A stretch of 64,000 nt of DNA from Pseudomonas psychrophila. Lineage in GTDB: Bacteria; Pseudomonadota; Gammaproteobacteria; Pseudomonadales; Pseudomonadaceae. Positions 36,065-47,969 of the stretch are shown here, one piece after another (the stretch's first letter is position 1; every line of letters starts with the position of its first letter). The notes beneath the pieces are model-generated. The model was not told the origin of the DNA. It saw only the letters and a program-made list of their open reading frames with translations, and did not search any database. A program made the translations under genes and the position numbers. Location: the NCBI RefSeq assembly GCF_001043005.1, contig NZ_JYKZ01000001.1, positions 1 to 64,000 on the forward strand. Direction: 5' to 3'.

Positions 36065-36196
36065 CGCTCTGTAGGAGAGCGGTCCGTGCCGCTCTCTGAT
36101 CGTTCGATAACGCCGTGAGGCTGAGTTGTTTCGAACGCATAACAAGATTCCATTAGCCACGCCCGCTGACACCGGGCCAACGAAGACCTTTGAACA
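36065..36196 (+). promoter_or_regulatory. Structured gap between nuoF and nuoG
   Basis: A perfect 8-bp hairpin, GAGAGCGG (36075-36082) with CCGCTCTC (36089-36096), stands 11 bases after the nuoF stop. The other nuo genes mostly abut or overlap. There is no T-run, so it is more likely an mRNA-stabilising or regulatory structure. I recall a conserved RNA motif named nuoG in the literature; identity is untested here. Confidence 0.5.
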
Positions 36197-38911
36197 ATGG
36201 CCACTATCCACGTAGACGGCAAAGATCTCGAAGTCGATGGGGCAGACAACCTGTTACAGGCGTGTCTGTCGCTAGGTCTCGATATCCCGTATTTCTGCTG
36301 GCACCCTGCCCTGGGCAGTGTTGGCGCTTGCCGCCAATGCGCCGTCAAGCAGTACACCGACGAGAACGACAAGCGTGGTCGTATCGTCATGTCGTGCATG
36401 ACACCGGCCACCGACGGTAGCTGGATCTCCATCGACGACGAAGAAGCGAAAGTGTTTCGCGCCAGCGTCGTTGAATGGTTGATGACCAACCACCCGCACG
36501 ACTGCCCGGTGTGCGAAGAAGGCGGTCACTGCCACCTGCAAGACATGACCGTGATGACCGGTCACAACGAGCGCCGTTATCGCTTCACCAAGCGTACCCA
36601 CCAGAACCAGCAACTGGGCCCGTTCATTTCCCACGAAATGAACCGCTGCATCGCCTGCTATCGCTGCGTACGCTTCTATAAAGACTACGCGGGTGGTACT
36701 GACCTCGGCGTTTTCGGCGCCCACGACAATGTGTACTTCGGTCGCGTTGAAGACGGCGTGCTCGAAAGCGAGTTCTCGGGCAACCTCACCGAAGTCTGCC
36801 CGACCGGTGTGTTTACCGACAAAACCCACTCCGAGCGCTACAACCGCAAGTGGGACATGCAGTTTGCCCCAAGCATCTGCCACGGTTGCTCCAGCGGCTG
36901 TAACATCAGCCCGGGCGAACGCTATGGCGAACTGCGTCGCATCGAAAACCGCTTCAACGGTTCGGTCAACCAGTACTTCCTGTGTGACCGTGGCCGTTTC
37001 GGCTATGGCTACGTCAACCGCACCGATCGTCCACGCCAGCCACTGCTGGCCGACGGCACTAAGCTGAGCCTGGACGCCGCACTGGACAAAGCCGCTGACC
37101 TGCTGCGCGGTCGCAACATCGTCGGTATCGGTTCGCCCCGCGCCAGCCTCGAAAGCAACTACGCGTTACGCGAACTGGTCGGCGCCGAGCACTTCTACTC
37201 AGGCATCGAAGCCGGTGAGCTGGACCGCATCCGTCTGGTGCTGCAAGTACTGAAAGACAGCCCGCTGCCAGTGCCGAACATGCGCGAGATCGAAGATCAC
37301 GACGCCATTTTCGTCCTCGGCGAAGACCTGACCCAGACTGCAGCCCGTATGGCGCTGTCGTTGCGTCAATCGGTCAAGGGCAAGGCTGAAGAAATGGCCG
37401 ACGCCATGCGCGTTCAGCCATGGCTCGATGCCGCCGTGAAAAACATCGGCCAGCATGCGCTGAACCCGTTGTTTATCGCAAGCCTGGCTGAAACCAAGCT
37501 CGATGACGTGGCTGAGGAATGCGTCCATGCAGCACCGGACGATCTGGCCCGCATTGGTTTTGCAGTAGCCCATGCCATCGACGCCAGCGCCCCAGCCGTT
37601 GCCGGTCTGGATGCTGAAGCCCTGGAACTGGCGCAACGCATTGCCAACGCTCTGCTCGCCGCCAAACGTCCACTGATCATTGCCGGTACTTCCCTGGGCT
37701 CCAAAGCCCTGATCGAAGCCGCAGGTAACATCGCCAAAGCCCTGCACCTGCGCGAGAAGGCCGGTTCCATCAGCCTCATCGTGCCGGAAGCCAACAGCCT
37801 TGGCCTGGCCATGCTGGGCGGCGACTCGGTAGACGCAGCCTTGCAAGCCGTGATCGACGGTAAAGCCGACGCCATCGTGGTACTGGAAAACGACCTGTTC
37901 ACCCGTGTTGACGCGGTCAAGGTCAACGCTGCGCTGGACGCTGCCAAAGTGGTGATCGTTGCCGACCACCAGAAGACTGCGACCACCGACCGTGCCGATC
38001 TGGTACTGCCGGCCGCAAGCTTCGCAGAAGGCGACGGTACACTGGTCAGCCAGGAAGGCCGCGCCCAACGCTTCTTCCAGGTGTTCGACCCGACTTACCT
38101 GGACGCCAGCATTCTGGTTCACGAAGGCTGGCGCTGGTTGCACGCACTGCGCAGTACCCTGCTGAACAAGCCGGTTGACTGGACCTTGCTCGACCATGTC
38201 ACTCAAGCCACGGCTGCAAGCACACCTGCACTGGCCCGCATCATTGATGCCGCGCCGTCTGCTGCGTTCCGCATCAAAGGCATGAAGCTGGCTCGCGAAC
38301 CGCTGCGTTACAGCGGCCGTACCGCCATGCGCGCCAACATCAGCGTGCACGAGCCTCGCACCCCACAAGACCCGGACACCGCGTTCGCCTTCTCCATGGA
38401 AGGTTACTCGGGCTCCGTCGAACCGCGCCAACAAGTGCCGTTCGCCTGGTCGCCGGGCTGGAACTCGCCACAAGCGTGGAACAAGTTCCAGGACGAAGTC
38501 GGTGGTCATATCCGTGCTGGCGACCCGGGCACCCGCCTGATCGAAAGCGAAGGTGATTCGCTGAGCTGGTTTGCCAACATTCCGGGCGCATTCAACCCGG
38601 CACGCGGTACCTGGCAAGTGGTGCCGTTCTTCCACCTGTTGGGCAGCGAAGAGAACTCTTCGAAAGCCGCACCGGTTCAAGAGCGCATTCCGGCTGCTTA
38701 CATCGCACTGGCCAAATCCGAAGCCGATCGTCTGGGTGTCAATGAAGGTGCCCTGCTCAGCCTCAACGTTGCCGGCGTGACCCTGCGTCTGCCGCTGCGT
38801 ATCAATGAAGAGCTGGGTTCAGGTCTGGTGGCATTGCCTGCAGGGCTTGCCGGTATCCCGCCAGCGATCTTTGGCCTTACCGTTGACGGTTTGCAGGAGG
38901 CAGCCCAATGA
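36197..38911 (+). CDS. nuoG: NADH-quinone oxidoreductase subunit G
   Basis: 904 residues. The N-terminal 220 residues hold [2Fe-2S] N1b and [4Fe-4S] N4/N5 ligands ([36 protein letters not shown]). The extra N7 motif [10 protein letters not shown]...C (near residue 230) is present, as in E. coli. A molybdopterin-oxidoreductase-like domain without cofactor follows. The last four bases overlap nuoH. Confidence 0.96.
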   Translation: MATIHVDGKDLEVDGADNLLQACLSLGLDIPYFCWHPALGSVGACRQCAVKQYTDENDKRGRIVMSCMTPATDGSWISIDDEEAKVFRASVVEWLMTNHPHDCPVCEEGGHCHLQDMTVMTGHNERRYRFTKRTHQNQQLGPFISHEMNRCIACYRCVRFYKDYAGGTDLGVFGAHDNVYFGRVEDGVLESEFSGNLTEVCPTGVFTDKTHSERYNRKWDMQFAPSICHGCSSGCNISPGERYGELRRIENRFNGSVNQYFLCDRGRFGYGYVNRTDRPRQPLLADGTKLSLDAALDKAADLLRGRNIVGIGSPRASLESNYALRELVGAEHFYSGIEAGELDRIRLVLQVLKDSPLPVPNMREIEDHDAIFVLGEDLTQTAARMALSLRQSVKGKAEEMADAMRVQPWLDAAVKNIGQHALNPLFIASLAETKLDDVAEECVHAAPDDLARIGFAVAHAIDASAPAVAGLDAEALELAQRIANALLAAKRPLIIAGTSLGSKALIEAAGNIAKALHLREKAGSISLIVPEANSLGLAMLGGDSVDAALQAVIDGKADAIVVLENDLFTRVDAVKVNAALDAAKVVIVADHQKTATTDRADLVLPAASFAEGDGTLVSQEGRAQRFFQVFDPTYLDASILVHEGWRWLHALRSTLLNKPVDWTLLDHVTQATAASTPALARIIDAAPSAAFRIKGMKLAREPLRYSGRTAMRANISVHEPRTPQDPDTAFAFSMEGYSGSVEPRQQVPFAWSPGWNSPQAWNKFQDEVGGHIRAGDPGTRLIESEGDSLSWFANIPGAFNPARGTWQVVPFFHLLGSEENSSKAAPVQERIPAAYIALAKSEADRLGVNEGALLSLNVAGVTLRLPLRINEELGSGLVALPAGLAGIPPAIFGLTVDGLQEAAQ

Positions 38912-39915
38912 CCTGGTTCACACCTGAAGTGATCGACGTGATTATCTCGGTGCTCAAAGCCGTGGTGATCCTGCTCGCCGTAGTCGTTTGCGGCGCGCTG
39001 CTCAGTTGGGTAGAACGTCGCCTGCTGGCCTTGTGGCAAGACCGTTACGGTCCGAACCGCGTTGGCCCGTTTGGCGCGTTCCAGATCGCAGCCGACATGA
39101 TCAAGATGTTCTTCAAGGAAGACTGGACCCCACCGTTTGCCGACAAGGTGATCTTCACCCTGGCACCGGTTGTGGCCATGAGCGCCTTGCTGATCGCCTT
39201 CGCGATTATCCCGATCACCCCGACCTGGGGCGTGGCGGATCTGAACGTCGGCATCCTGTTCTTCTTCGCCATGGCCGGTCTGTCGGTCTATGCGGTGTTG
39301 TTTGCAGGCTGGTCGAGCAACAACAAGTTCGCGCTGCTGGGTGCCTTGCGTGCCTCGGCACAGACGGTTTCCTACGAAGTGTTCATGGGCCTGGCGCTGA
39401 TGGGCATCGTGGTGCAGGTTGGCTCGTTCAACATGCGCGACATCGTGGAATACCAGGCGCAGAACCTGTGGTTCATCATTCCGCAAATCTTCGGTTTCCT
39501 GACCTTCTTCATCGCAGGCGTAGCCGTGACTCACCGTCACCCCTTCGACCAGCCAGAAGCAGAACAGGAACTGGCCGATGGTTACCACATTGAATACGCC
39601 GGCATGAAGTGGGGCATGTTCTTCGTTGGTGAGTACATCGGGATCGTGTTGATCTCGGCGTTGCTGGTGACTTTGTTCTTCGGTGGCTGGCACGGGCCTT
39701 TCGGCATCCTGCCGCAGATCCCGTTTATCTGGTTCGCCCTGAAGACCGCGTTTTTCATCATGATCTTCATCCTGCTGCGCGCTTCTATTCCGCGCCCACG
39801 GTATGACCAAGTGATGGACTTCAGCTGGAAGTTCTGCCTGCCGCTGACCCTGATCAATTTGCTGGTGACCGCCGCAGTCGTGTTGTTGAACACGCCCGCC
39901 GGCGCGGTTCAGTGA
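38908..39915 (+). CDS. nuoH: NADH-quinone oxidoreductase subunit H
   Basis: 335 residues, eight membrane segments. It connects the quinone site to the proton-pumping arm; [21 protein letters not shown] and the acidic loop ([22 protein letters not shown]) are conserved. The ATG overlaps the nuoG stop. Confidence 0.97.
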   Translation: MTWFTPEVIDVIISVLKAVVILLAVVVCGALLSWVERRLLALWQDRYGPNRVGPFGAFQIAADMIKMFFKEDWTPPFADKVIFTLAPVVAMSALLIAFAIIPITPTWGVADLNVGILFFFAMAGLSVYAVLFAGWSSNNKFALLGALRASAQTVSYEVFMGLALMGIVVQVGSFNMRDIVEYQAQNLWFIIPQIFGFLTFFIAGVAVTHRHPFDQPEAEQELADGYHIEYAGMKWGMFFVGEYIGIVLISALLVTLFFGGWHGPFGILPQIPFIWFALKTAFFIMIFILLRASIPRPRYDQVMDFSWKFCLPLTLINLLVTAAVVLLNTPAGAVQ

Positions 39916-39927
39916 GGATAGAGACCC

Positions 39928-40476
39928 ATGTTCAAGTACCTGTTTGACATCGTGCATGGCACCTACACCCAGCTTCGCAGCTTGGTGATGGTGTTTGGCC
40001 ATGCCTTCCGCAAGCGTGACACGCTGCAATACCCGGAAGAACCGGTCTACCTGCCACCACGCTACCGTGGCCGGATTGTCCTGACCCGCGACCCGGACGG
40101 CGAAGAGCGTTGTGTAGCCTGTAACCTGTGCGCCGTAGCGTGCCCGGTAGGCTGCATCTCGCTGCAAAAAGCCGAAACCGAAGATGGTCGCTGGTACCCG
40201 GAGTTCTTCCGCATCAACTTCTCACGCTGCATTTTTTGCGGTCTGTGTGAGGAAGCCTGCCCGACCACCGCGATCCAGCTGACACCGGATTTCGAGATGG
40301 CCGAGTTCAAACGTCAGGATCTGGTGTACGAGAAAGAAGATCTGCTGATCTCCGGTCCCGGTAAGAACCCTGATTACAACTTCTATCGTGTTGCGGGTAT
40401 GGCCGTTGAAGGCAAGCCGAAAGGCGCTGCCCAGAACGAAGCCGAGCCGATCAACGTGAAGAGCTTGCTGCCTTAA
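39928..40476 (+). CDS. nuoI: NADH-quinone oxidoreductase subunit I
   Basis: 182 residues with two ferredoxin-type [4Fe-4S] motifs, [16 protein letters not shown] and [16 protein letters not shown] (clusters N6a/N6b), that relay electrons to NuoB. A peripheral-arm subunit anchored to NuoH. Confidence 0.97.
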   Translation: MFKYLFDIVHGTYTQLRSLVMVFGHAFRKRDTLQYPEEPVYLPPRYRGRIVLTRDPDGEERCVACNLCAVACPVGCISLQKAETEDGRWYPEFFRINFSRCIFCGLCEEACPTTAIQLTPDFEMAEFKRQDLVYEKEDLLISGPGKNPDYNFYRVAGMAVEGKPKGAAQNEAEPINVKSLLP

Positions 40477-40485
40477 GGAAGAACG

Positions 40486-40989
40486 ATGGAATTCGCTTTC
40501 TATTTCGCATCGGGTGTCGCTGTCGTGTCCACGCTACGCGTGATCACCAACACCAACCCTGTGCACGCCCTGCTCTACCTGATTATTTCGCTGATTGCCG
40601 TGGCGATGACGTTCTTTAGCCTGGGCGCACCCTTTGCCGGTGTGCTCGAAGTGATCGCTTACGCCGGTGCCATCATGGTTCTGTTTGTGTTCGTGGTGAT
40701 GATGCTCAACCAGGGCCCTGCCTCGGTGACGCAAGAACGTCATTGGCTCAAACCGGGCATCTGGATCGGGCCGAGCATTTTGTCGGCCATCCTGCTGGCC
40801 CAATTGCTGTACGTGCTGTTCGCTCACCAGAGCGGTGCGGCAATCGGCCAAACCACCATTGATGCAAAAGCCGTGGGCATCAGCCTGTTCGGCCCGTATC
40901 TGCTGGTGGTTGAACTCGCCTCGATGCTGCTGCTCGCTGCAGCGGTGACGGCGTTCCACTTGGGCCGCACTGAGGCGAAGGAGCAATAA
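40486..40989 (+). CDS. nuoJ: NADH-quinone oxidoreductase subunit J
   Basis: 167 residues, five membrane segments; the third helix shows [23 protein letters not shown], whose pi-bulge takes part in proton coupling. Nine bases follow the nuoI stop; the next gene starts one base after it. Confidence 0.96.
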   Translation: MEFAFYFASGVAVVSTLRVITNTNPVHALLYLIISLIAVAMTFFSLGAPFAGVLEVIAYAGAIMVLFVFVVMMLNQGPASVTQERHWLKPGIWIGPSILSAILLAQLLYVLFAHQSGAAIGQTTIDAKAVGISLFGPYLLVVELASMLLLAAAVTAFHLGRTEAKEQ

Positions 40990-40990
40990 C

Positions 40991-41299
40991 ATGCCAGGAA
41001 TACCTCTCGAACATGGTCTCGCGGTAGCGGGCATCCTGTTCTGCCTCGGTCTGGTTGGCCTGATGGTACGTCGCAACATTCTCTTCGTATTGATGAGTCT
41101 GGAAATCATGATGAACGCCGCTGCACTGGCCTTCATCGTTGCCGGTGCACGCTGGGCGCAGCCGGATGGACAAGTGATGTTCATCCTGGTGATCACCCTG
41201 GCAGCCGCTGAGGCCAGTATTGGCCTGGCGATCCTGCTGCAGCTGTATCGCCGCTTCCATACGCTTGATATCGATGCTGCCAGTGAGATGCGCGGATGA
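40991..41299 (+). CDS. nuoK: NADH-quinone oxidoreductase subunit K
   Basis: 102 residues, three membrane helices with the conserved intramembrane glutamates ([10 protein letters not shown] and the [11 protein letters not shown] segment). Overlaps nuoL by four bases. Confidence 0.97.
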   Translation: MPGIPLEHGLAVAGILFCLGLVGLMVRRNILFVLMSLEIMMNAAALAFIVAGARWAQPDGQVMFILVITLAAAEASIGLAILLQLYRRFHTLDIDAASEMRG

Positions 41300-43149
41300 A
41301 CCTTCTCTTTCTGACTTTCGTATTCCCCCTGATCGGCTTTTTGCTGCTGTCGTTCTCCCGTGGACGCTTCAGCGAAAACCTCTCGGCCGTGATTGGCGTT
41401 GGCTCCATTGGCCTCTCGGCCATCGTGGCCGCGTATGTGATCTGGCAATTCAACGTCGCACCGCCGCCAGGTGGTGAGTACACGCAAGTGCTGTGGCAGT
41501 GGATGTCGGTGGAAGGCTTCAAGCCTAATTTCGCCCTGCATCTGGACGGCCTGTCGGTCACCATGCTCGGTGTGGTGGTTGGTGTTGGCTTCCTGATCCA
41601 CGTCTTCGCTTCGTGGTACATGCGCGGTGAAAACGGCTATTCGCGTTTCTTTGCCTACACCAACCTGTTTATCGCCAGCATGCTGTTCCTGATCCTGGCC
41701 GATAACCTGCTGTTCGTGTACTTCGGCTGGGAAGGCGTAGGCCTGTGCTCGTACCTGTTGATCGGTTTCTACTACAGCAACCGCAACAACGGTAACGCCG
41801 CACTCAAAGCCTTTATCGTGACCCGCATCGGCGACGTGTTCCTGGCCATCGGCCTGTTCATCCTGTTCCAGCAACTGGGCACGCTGAATATTCAGGAACT
41901 GCTGGTTCTGGCACCTCAGAAGTTCCAGGCCGGTGATTTCTGGATCGTGCTGGCAACCCTGATGCTGCTGGGCGGCGCTGTCGGTAAATCTGCGCAACTG
42001 CCGCTGCAAACCTGGCTGGCAGACGCGATGGCCGGTCCTACCCCGGTGTCGGCACTGATCCACGCCGCAACCATGGTTACCGCCGGTGTTTACCTGATTG
42101 CACGTACCCACGGCCTGTTCACTCTGGCGCCTGACGTGCTGTATCTGGTCGGCATTGTCGGCGGTGTGACCCTGGTGCTGGCCGGTTTCGCGGCACTGGT
42201 ACAAACCGACATCAAGCGTATCCTTGCCTACTCGACCATGAGCCAGATCGGCTACATGTTCCTGGCCTTGGGCGTAGGTGCCTGGGACGGCGCGATCTTC
42301 CACCTGATGACCCACGCCTTCTTCAAGGCGCTGTTGTTCCTTGCATCGGGTGCGGTAATCGTTGCCTGCCACCACGAGCAGAACATCTTCAAGATGGGCG
42401 GCCTGTGGAAAAAACTGCCATTGGCCTACGCCAGCTTTATCGTCGGTGGCGCGGCGCTGTCTGCCTTGCCATTGCTGACGGCCGGTTTCTACTCCAAGGA
42501 CGAAATTCTTTGGGAAGCCTTCGCCAGCGGTAACAACGAACTGCTTTATGCCGGCTTGGTCGGTGCGTTCATGACCTCGCTGTACACCTTCCGCCTGATC
42601 TTCGTCACGTTCCACGGTGAAGCCAAGACTGAAGCCCACGCAGGCCACGGCGTAACCTACTGGCTGCCGTTGAGCGTGCTGATCGTACTGTCGACGTTTA
42701 TCGGCGCAATGATCACCCCGCCACTGGCTGGTGTTCTGCCACAAAGCGTTGGCCATGCTGGCGGTGAAGCCAAGCACAGCCTGGAAATCGCCTCGGGGGC
42801 TATCGCCCTGGCCGGTATCCTGCTCGCCGCCCTGCTGTACCTGGGCAAGCGTCGTTTTGTAACCGCCGTCGCCAACAGCGGCATCGGTCGCTTCCTGTCG
42901 GCCTGGTGGTTCGCTGCCTGGGGCTTCGACTGGCTGTACGACAAACTGTTCGTCAAACCGTACCTGTTGATCTGCCGCTTGCTGGCCAAAGATCCTCTGG
43001 ACCAGACCATTGGTTTGATCCCGAAGATGGCCAAGGCCGGGCATAACGCCCTCAGCCGCAGCGAAACCGGTCAACTGCGTTGGTACGCTGCATCCATGGC
43101 CGCCGGTGCTGTACTGGTCATGGGCGCCATCGTGTTGGTAGCGGTCTGA
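41296..43149 (+). CDS. nuoL: NADH-quinone oxidoreductase subunit L
   Basis: 617 residues, the distal antiporter-like proton channel with the long lateral helix near the C-terminus. [20 protein letters not shown] and [19 protein letters not shown] are diagnostic. A 38-base gap separates it from nuoM. Confidence 0.97.
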   Translation: MNLLFLTFVFPLIGFLLLSFSRGRFSENLSAVIGVGSIGLSAIVAAYVIWQFNVAPPPGGEYTQVLWQWMSVEGFKPNFALHLDGLSVTMLGVVVGVGFLIHVFASWYMRGENGYSRFFAYTNLFIASMLFLILADNLLFVYFGWEGVGLCSYLLIGFYYSNRNNGNAALKAFIVTRIGDVFLAIGLFILFQQLGTLNIQELLVLAPQKFQAGDFWIVLATLMLLGGAVGKSAQLPLQTWLADAMAGPTPVSALIHAATMVTAGVYLIARTHGLFTLAPDVLYLVGIVGGVTLVLAGFAALVQTDIKRILAYSTMSQIGYMFLALGVGAWDGAIFHLMTHAFFKALLFLASGAVIVACHHEQNIFKMGGLWKKLPLAYASFIVGGAALSALPLLTAGFYSKDEILWEAFASGNNELLYAGLVGAFMTSLYTFRLIFVTFHGEAKTEAHAGHGVTYWLPLSVLIVLSTFIGAMITPPLAGVLPQSVGHAGGEAKHSLEIASGAIALAGILLAALLYLGKRRFVTAVANSGIGRFLSAWWFAAWGFDWLYDKLFVKPYLLICRLLAKDPLDQTIGLIPKMAKAGHNALSRSETGQLRWYAASMAAGAVLVMGAIVLVAV

Positions 43150-43187
43150 TATGAACCTTCGACTTTGCGAAAGGAATTGAGCCCGTC

Positions 43188-44720
43188 ATGATTCTGCCTT
43201 GGCTAATCCTGATCCCCTTTATCGGCGGCCTCCTGTGCTGGCTGGGTGAGCGTTTCGGCTCCACCCTGCCCCGCTGGATTGCATTGCTGACCATGTCCCT
43301 TGAGCTTGCCCTCGGCCTTTGGCTGTGGTCCCAGGGGAACTACTCATTTGCACCGGCGCCTGGCGCCGATCCGACCTGGGCCCTTGAGTTCCAGCACACC
43401 TGGATTGCACGCTTCGGTATCAGCGTACATCTGGCGCTGGACGGCCTGTCGCTGCTGATGATCCTGCTGACCGGCTTGCTCGGTGTGCTGTCGGTTCTGT
43501 GTTCCTGGAAAGAAATTCAGCGTCACGTGGGCTTCTTCCACCTGAACCTGATGTGGATCCTGGGCGGTGTGGTTGGCGTGTTCTTGGCCATCGACCTGTT
43601 CATGTTCTTCTTCTTCTGGGAAATGATGCTGGTGCCGATGTACTTCCTCATCGCGCTCTGGGGTCACAGCTCATCGGACGGCAAGAAAACCCGTATCTAC
43701 GCCGCCACCAAGTTCTTCATCTTCACTCAGGCTTCCGGCCTGATCATGCTGGTGGCGATCCTGGGTCTGGTGCTGGTCAACTTCAACACCACCGGCGTGA
43801 TTACCTTCAGCTACGCCGAGTTGCTGAAAACCAAGATGTCGCTCACCACTGAGTACATCCTGATGCTGGGCTTCTTCATTGCGTTTGCCGTGAAGCTGCC
43901 GGTTGTACCGTTCCACTCCTGGTTGCCGGATGCTCATGCACAGGCACCTACCGCAGGTTCGGTCGATCTGGCCGGTATCCTGTTGAAGACTGCTGCGTAT
44001 GGTCTGCTGCGTTTCGCCTTGCCGCTGTTCCCGAACGCCTCGGCCGAGTTTGCGCCGATTGCCATGGCCCTGGGCCTGATCGGGATTTTCTACGGTGCTT
44101 TCCTGGCCTTCGCACAAACCGATATCAAACGCCTGATCGCGTTCTCCAGCGTTTCGCACATGGGCTTCGTACTGATCGGTATTTACTCCGGCAGCCAGCT
44201 AGCCCTGCAAGGCGCCGTGATCCAGATGCTGGCCCACGGTGTTTCGGCAGCTGCGCTGTTTATCCTCAGCGGTCAACTGTACGAGCGTCTGCATACCCGT
44301 GACATGCGTGAGATGGGTGGTTTGTGGTCCAAGATCGCTTACTTGCCAGCCATCAGCCTGTTCTTCGCGGCGGCGTCCCTAGGCTTGCCGGGTACCGGTA
44401 ACTTTGTGGGTGAGTTCCTGATCCTGATTGGCTCGTTCGCCAGCTTCCCATGGATCACGGCCATTGCAACAACCGGCCTGGTGTTTGGTTCGGTCTACTC
44501 GCTGATCATGATTCACCGTGCCTATTTCGGCCCATCCAAGTCGGACGCTGTACTGGCCGGCATGGATGCACGTGAACTGATCATGGTGCTCGGTCTGGCG
44601 GTATTGCTGATTTTCATCGGCGTGTACCCACAACCGTTCCTCGATACCTCGGCTGCCACCATGCATGGCGTGCAGCAATGGCTCGGCACCGCCTTCACTC
44701 AACTCGCTTCGGCCCGGTAA
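43188..44720 (+). CDS. nuoM: NADH-quinone oxidoreductase subunit M
   Basis: 510 residues, antiporter-like proton channel; [19 protein letters not shown] and [19 protein letters not shown] are characteristic. Seven bases before nuoN. Confidence 0.97.
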   Translation: MILPWLILIPFIGGLLCWLGERFGSTLPRWIALLTMSLELALGLWLWSQGNYSFAPAPGADPTWALEFQHTWIARFGISVHLALDGLSLLMILLTGLLGVLSVLCSWKEIQRHVGFFHLNLMWILGGVVGVFLAIDLFMFFFFWEMMLVPMYFLIALWGHSSSDGKKTRIYAATKFFIFTQASGLIMLVAILGLVLVNFNTTGVITFSYAELLKTKMSLTTEYILMLGFFIAFAVKLPVVPFHSWLPDAHAQAPTAGSVDLAGILLKTAAYGLLRFALPLFPNASAEFAPIAMALGLIGIFYGAFLAFAQTDIKRLIAFSSVSHMGFVLIGIYSGSQLALQGAVIQMLAHGVSAAALFILSGQLYERLHTRDMREMGGLWSKIAYLPAISLFFAAASLGLPGTGNFVGEFLILIGSFASFPWITAIATTGLVFGSVYSLIMIHRAYFGPSKSDAVLAGMDARELIMVLGLAVLLIFIGVYPQPFLDTSAATMHGVQQWLGTAFTQLASAR

Positions 44721-44727
44721 GAGCGCT

Positions 44728-46197
44728 ATGGAATTCACGATCCAACACTTTATCGCGCTTGCTCCACTGCTGATTACCAGCCTCACCGTTGTTGTGGTGA
44801 TGCTGGCAATCGCGTGGCGCCGCAACCACTCACAGACCTTCCTGCTTTCGGTGGCGGGTCTTAACCTGGCCTTGTTGTCGATCTTCCCGGCGTTGAAAGT
44901 TGCTCCACTGGCTGTCACCCCGCTGTTGATGATGGACAACTTCGCCTTTCTGTACATCGGGCTGATCCTGGCCGCGACCCTGGCCTGCGTCACCCTGGCT
45001 CACGCCTATCTGGGCGAAGGCGGCACGGGCTACCCGGGCAACCGAGAAGAGCTTTACCTGCTGATGCTGCTGGCTGCGACCGGCGGTATCGTTCTGGTCA
45101 GCGCACAACACCTGGCCGGTTTGTTTATCGGTCTGGAGCTGCTCTCGGTACCGGTTTACGGCCTGGTGGCGTACGCCTTCTTCAACAAGCGTTCGCTGGA
45201 AGCCGGCATCAAGTACATGGTGCTGTCGGCCGCCGGTTCCGCGTTCCTGTTGTTCGGCATGGCCTTGCTGTACGCCGAAGCCGGCAGCCTGAGCTTCAGC
45301 GGCATTGGTCTGGCCCTGGCAGCCACTGGCGTACCTGCGCCGCTGGCACAGCTGGGTCTGGGCATGATGCTGGTGGGTCTGGCGTTCAAACTGTCGCTGG
45401 TTCCTTTCCACCTCTGGACGCCGGACGTGTACGAAGGTGCTCCGGCACCGGTTGCTGCGTTCCTGGCTACCGCGTCCAAAGTGGCTGTGTTTGCGGTGAT
45501 GGTGCGTCTGTTCCAGATCACACCTTCGGCAACCACCGGTGTGATGAGCGATGTACTGACCGTGATCGCGATTGCCTCGATCCTGTTCGGTAACTTGCTG
45601 GCCCTGACCCAGAACAACCTCAAGCGTCTGCTGGGTTACTCGTCCATCGCTCACTTTGGCTATCTGCTGATCGCCCTGGTAGCGAGCAAGGGCATGGCCA
45701 TGGAAGCCATCGGCGTGTACCTGATCACCTACGTGCTGACCAGCCTGGGTGCATTCGGTGTGATCACCCTGATGTCCTCGCCCTACAAAGGCCGTGACGC
45801 CGACGCACTGTACGAGTACCGCGGCCTGTTCTGGCGTCGTCCGTACCTGACGGCCGTCATGACCGTGATGATGCTGTCGCTGGCGGGTATCCCGCTGACG
45901 GCTGGCTTTATCGGCAAGTTCTACATCATTGCCACCGGTGTTGAAGCTCACCAATGGTGGCTGGTCGGCTCCCTGATCCTGGGGAGCGCCATCGGCGTGT
46001 TCTACTACCTGCGAGTGATGGTGACCCTGTACCTGGTAGAGCCGAAACTGCATCGCCACGATGCTCCGCTGAACTGGGAACAAAAAGCCGGTGGCGTCAT
46101 GCTGCTGGCGGTTTCGGTCATGGTGTTCTTCCTGGGTGTGTACCCGCAGCCAATGCTGGAACTGGTGCAACACGCCTCGCTGAGCTTTGCTGGCTAA
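44728..46197 (+). CDS. nuoN: NADH-quinone oxidoreductase subunit N
   Basis: 489 residues from [13 protein letters not shown]. The third antiporter-like subunit, nearest to Nuo[21 protein letters not shown] is conserved. Last gene of the operon, followed by a terminator 19 bases later. Confidence 0.97.
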   Translation: MEFTIQHFIALAPLLITSLTVVVVMLAIAWRRNHSQTFLLSVAGLNLALLSIFPALKVAPLAVTPLLMMDNFAFLYIGLILAATLACVTLAHAYLGEGGTGYPGNREELYLLMLLAATGGIVLVSAQHLAGLFIGLELLSVPVYGLVAYAFFNKRSLEAGIKYMVLSAAGSAFLLFGMALLYAEAGSLSFSGIGLALAATGVPAPLAQLGLGMMLVGLAFKLSLVPFHLWTPDVYEGAPAPVAAFLATASKVAVFAVMVRLFQITPSATTGVMSDVLTVIAIASILFGNLLALTQNNLKRLLGYSSIAHFGYLLIALVASKGMAMEAIGVYLITYVLTSLGAFGVITLMSSPYKGRDADALYEYRGLFWRRPYLTAVMTVMMLSLAGIPLTAGFIGKFYIIATGVEAHQWWLVGSLILGSAIGVFYYLRVMVTLYLVEPKLHRHDAPLNWEQKAGGVMLLAVSVMVFFLGVYPQPMLELVQHASLSFAG

Positions 46198-46216
46198 GCG
46201 CTGGGCGCTGTACCCA

Positions 46217-46252
46217 AAACCCCGTGAAGGCTGGCCTTCACGGGGTTTTTTT
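46217..46252 (+). terminator. Terminator of the nuo operon
   Basis: AACCCCGTGAAGG-CTGG-CCTTCACGGGGTT followed by a T-run. Confidence 0.93.
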
Positions 46253-46267
46253 GGTTTGTAACCGCTG

Positions 46268-46342
46268 GCTACGGGTCGTCAACACGAAAACAGGCTGCCT
46301 CGACGCGCATTGCTTTTGATCTGTGCGCACCGTCGAAAGGCC
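46268..46342 (+). repeat. Degenerate copy of a dispersed Pseudomonas repeat (left copy)
   Basis: The stretch from GCTACGGGTCGT to TGCTTTTGATCTGTGCGC and on to GAAAGGCC parallels 47964-48057 in the same orientation, with deletions. It lies just after the nuo terminator and, together with the right copy, brackets two unknown genes. Confidence 0.55.
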
Positions 46343-46435
46343 CGGGGTGGCCAGCAGAACCAAAAACAGAACTGATGAGAAGCCATCGCAGAAATGACAT
46401 AGTCGGCAATACCGCACATGGAGTTGGCCCCCCCA

Positions 46436-47041
46436 ATGAAGAAATACTTCCTCTATCCGCTCATGGCATTGCTCGCAGGATGCAGCACGGGGCCCTATCT
46501 GTATCCCGAATCTGCAACGGGTAAAAACGCCGTGCTTGATCGCACCTGCCCTGGTCCGAAAGCAGCAATGAGCTTTGCCCCTCTCTCGGAAGAACTCGAT
46601 TGGGTGCATGTACTGGTCTATGTAGCGCCGCCGGGCACATCGAGCTGGCCGGGTAACCTGCGCTCAGTTGATACCGAGCTACGCCTATTTGGCCGACTCT
46701 ACATACCTCCACGCTTGCGCAACCTGAACACACCGGATCAACGCCGAGCGGCCTACAAACAAACCGACCCGCCTCTGTGGGTCAGTGCCGCCTCCCCCAT
46801 GGTGAGCGTAACCCTGGTGACGGGTGAAACCTATCAGGTCAGGATCGATCAATTGGAAACCGGCTTTGACCCGCGAGAACAAACCAGCAGCAGCCGTAAG
46901 GGAACGCCACTGGGCAAGGGCGATATGGATGACTTCACCCTCACCTTCCCGGATATCTACGTGAATGGTGAAAAAGTGCCCATGGCACCCATCCACTTTA
47001 AAAAACGTGAAGAACGCTATGCGCCCGTATTTAACTGCTGA
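46436..47041 (+). CDS. Putative lipoprotein of unknown function
   Basis: 201 residues from MKKYFLYPLMALLAGC, a lipoprotein signal peptide with lipobox LLAGC (Cys16). The position +2 residue is Ser, so it probably goes to the outer membrane through LolA. The mature part is probably beta-rich and ends in cysteine. An ATG six codons earlier (46418) is less likely. I recognise no family. It lies in accessory DNA between nuoN and the repeats. Confidence 0.8.
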   Translation: MKKYFLYPLMALLAGCSTGPYLYPESATGKNAVLDRTCPGPKAAMSFAPLSEELDWVHVLVYVAPPGTSSWPGNLRSVDTELRLFGRLYIPPRLRNLNTPDQRRAAYKQTDPPLWVSAASPMVSVTLVTGETYQVRIDQLETGFDPREQTSSSRKGTPLGKGDMDDFTLTFPDIYVNGEKVPMAPIHFKKREERYAPVFNC

Positions 47042-47135
47042 GTAAAAACCTGCCACACCCCAACAACGACAATGCTCTTCGACTGGCACCTCCACATGTC
47101 CTACCGAATAACTGCCTGCCAAATGGAGTCATGCC

Positions 47136-47564
47136 ATGGAACGCGAAAAAATTGATGCAGCCTTAAAAGAACATGTCGTCCCGGTGCTTCGCAGCATGGG
47201 GTTTAAGGGATCTTTTCCACACTTTCGCCGTAACACGGGACAGCAAATCGACCTGCTAACGTTTCAGTTTGATAAACATGGAGGCGGTTTCGTCGTTGAA
47301 GTAGCTGTCAGTCCGACTGAGGGAGTCACCCTGCATTGGGGCGAGCAGATCCCCGCGGCAAAAGTGGTCGCCACGCACCTGCAGCCCAATAAACGCATTC
47401 GGTTGGGCGCGGCCATGGAAGGAGACCACTGGTTCAGATATGACAATAAAGGCACCCGCACTACCCGATTCGAATATACGGCCCGGGAGGTACTGCCTTA
47501 CCTGAGCGCTGAAGCAACTGAGCACTGGGCCAAAGGCCCTCTCTGGGACAACTCAACCTCGTAA
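47136..47564 (+). CDS. DUF4304-type protein
   Basis: 142 residues. The pattern ...LRSMGFKGSFPHFRRNTGQQIDLLTFQFDKHGGGFVVEV resembles DUF4304, small cytoplasmic proteins of unknown role often found in accessory regions and near toxin-immunity genes. GGAG lies ahead of the ATG. No partner toxin is visible here. Confidence 0.72.
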   Translation: MEREKIDAALKEHVVPVLRSMGFKGSFPHFRRNTGQQIDLLTFQFDKHGGGFVVEVAVSPTEGVTLHWGEQIPAAKVVATHLQPNKRIRLGAAMEGDHWFRYDNKGTRTTRFEYTAREVLPYLSAEATEHWAKGPLWDNSTS

Positions 47565-47683
47565 GCCCCTTTGACCCGGGGTTAGTTTCTCAGACGTGAC
47601 GTGCGGTGATACACAGGGAAAGCCTTTTGGGTGACTTTTTCGGCGTCTGGAAGGAACGAAGGCTGCGTCCGGTTGCGATGCGA

Positions 47684-47969
47684 CCGTAAAACCTGAGCCC
47701 GGGATTTACCTGAACGACCGCTGTGTAAGGTTTTACGGCTGCTGCGTCGCAGTGGCGCACCAAACCGAACGCAGCCTCGCTCGGCTCGTCAGCGGCTACA
47801 GACTCGCGCTTACCCCGCGTCGTAGCAGTTGACGAGTAGAACGAGGCTACGATCGATCGCGAAGCGGTCGTAACACCGGGGCACCCGGTATGCCTGACTA
47901 ACCGTGGAAGCCGATTTTACGACTGCTTCGCAGCCGAACGCAGCCTCGTTCTACTCGTCAGCTGCTACG
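47684..47969. repeat. Nested inverted and direct repeats
   Basis: CCGTAAAACCT (47684-47694) with AGGTTTTACGG (47728-47738) is a perfect 11-bp stem. A 35-base unit starting CCGAACGCAGCCTCG occurs directly at 47765-47799 and 47934-47968 (31 of 35 identical). A third copy lies inverted at 47821-47851 and matches 47939-47969 at 29 of 31 positions. The region has no credible ORF. It could fold into long hairpins as RNA or single-stranded DNA. Confidence 0.75.

Noticed and set aside
40534..43074. Antisense open frame of 846 codons opposite nuoJ-nuoL
   Set aside because: It is a shadow of three well-conserved nuo genes with strong codon bias; the protein is low-complexity, rich in Gln, His and Arg, with no family resemblance.
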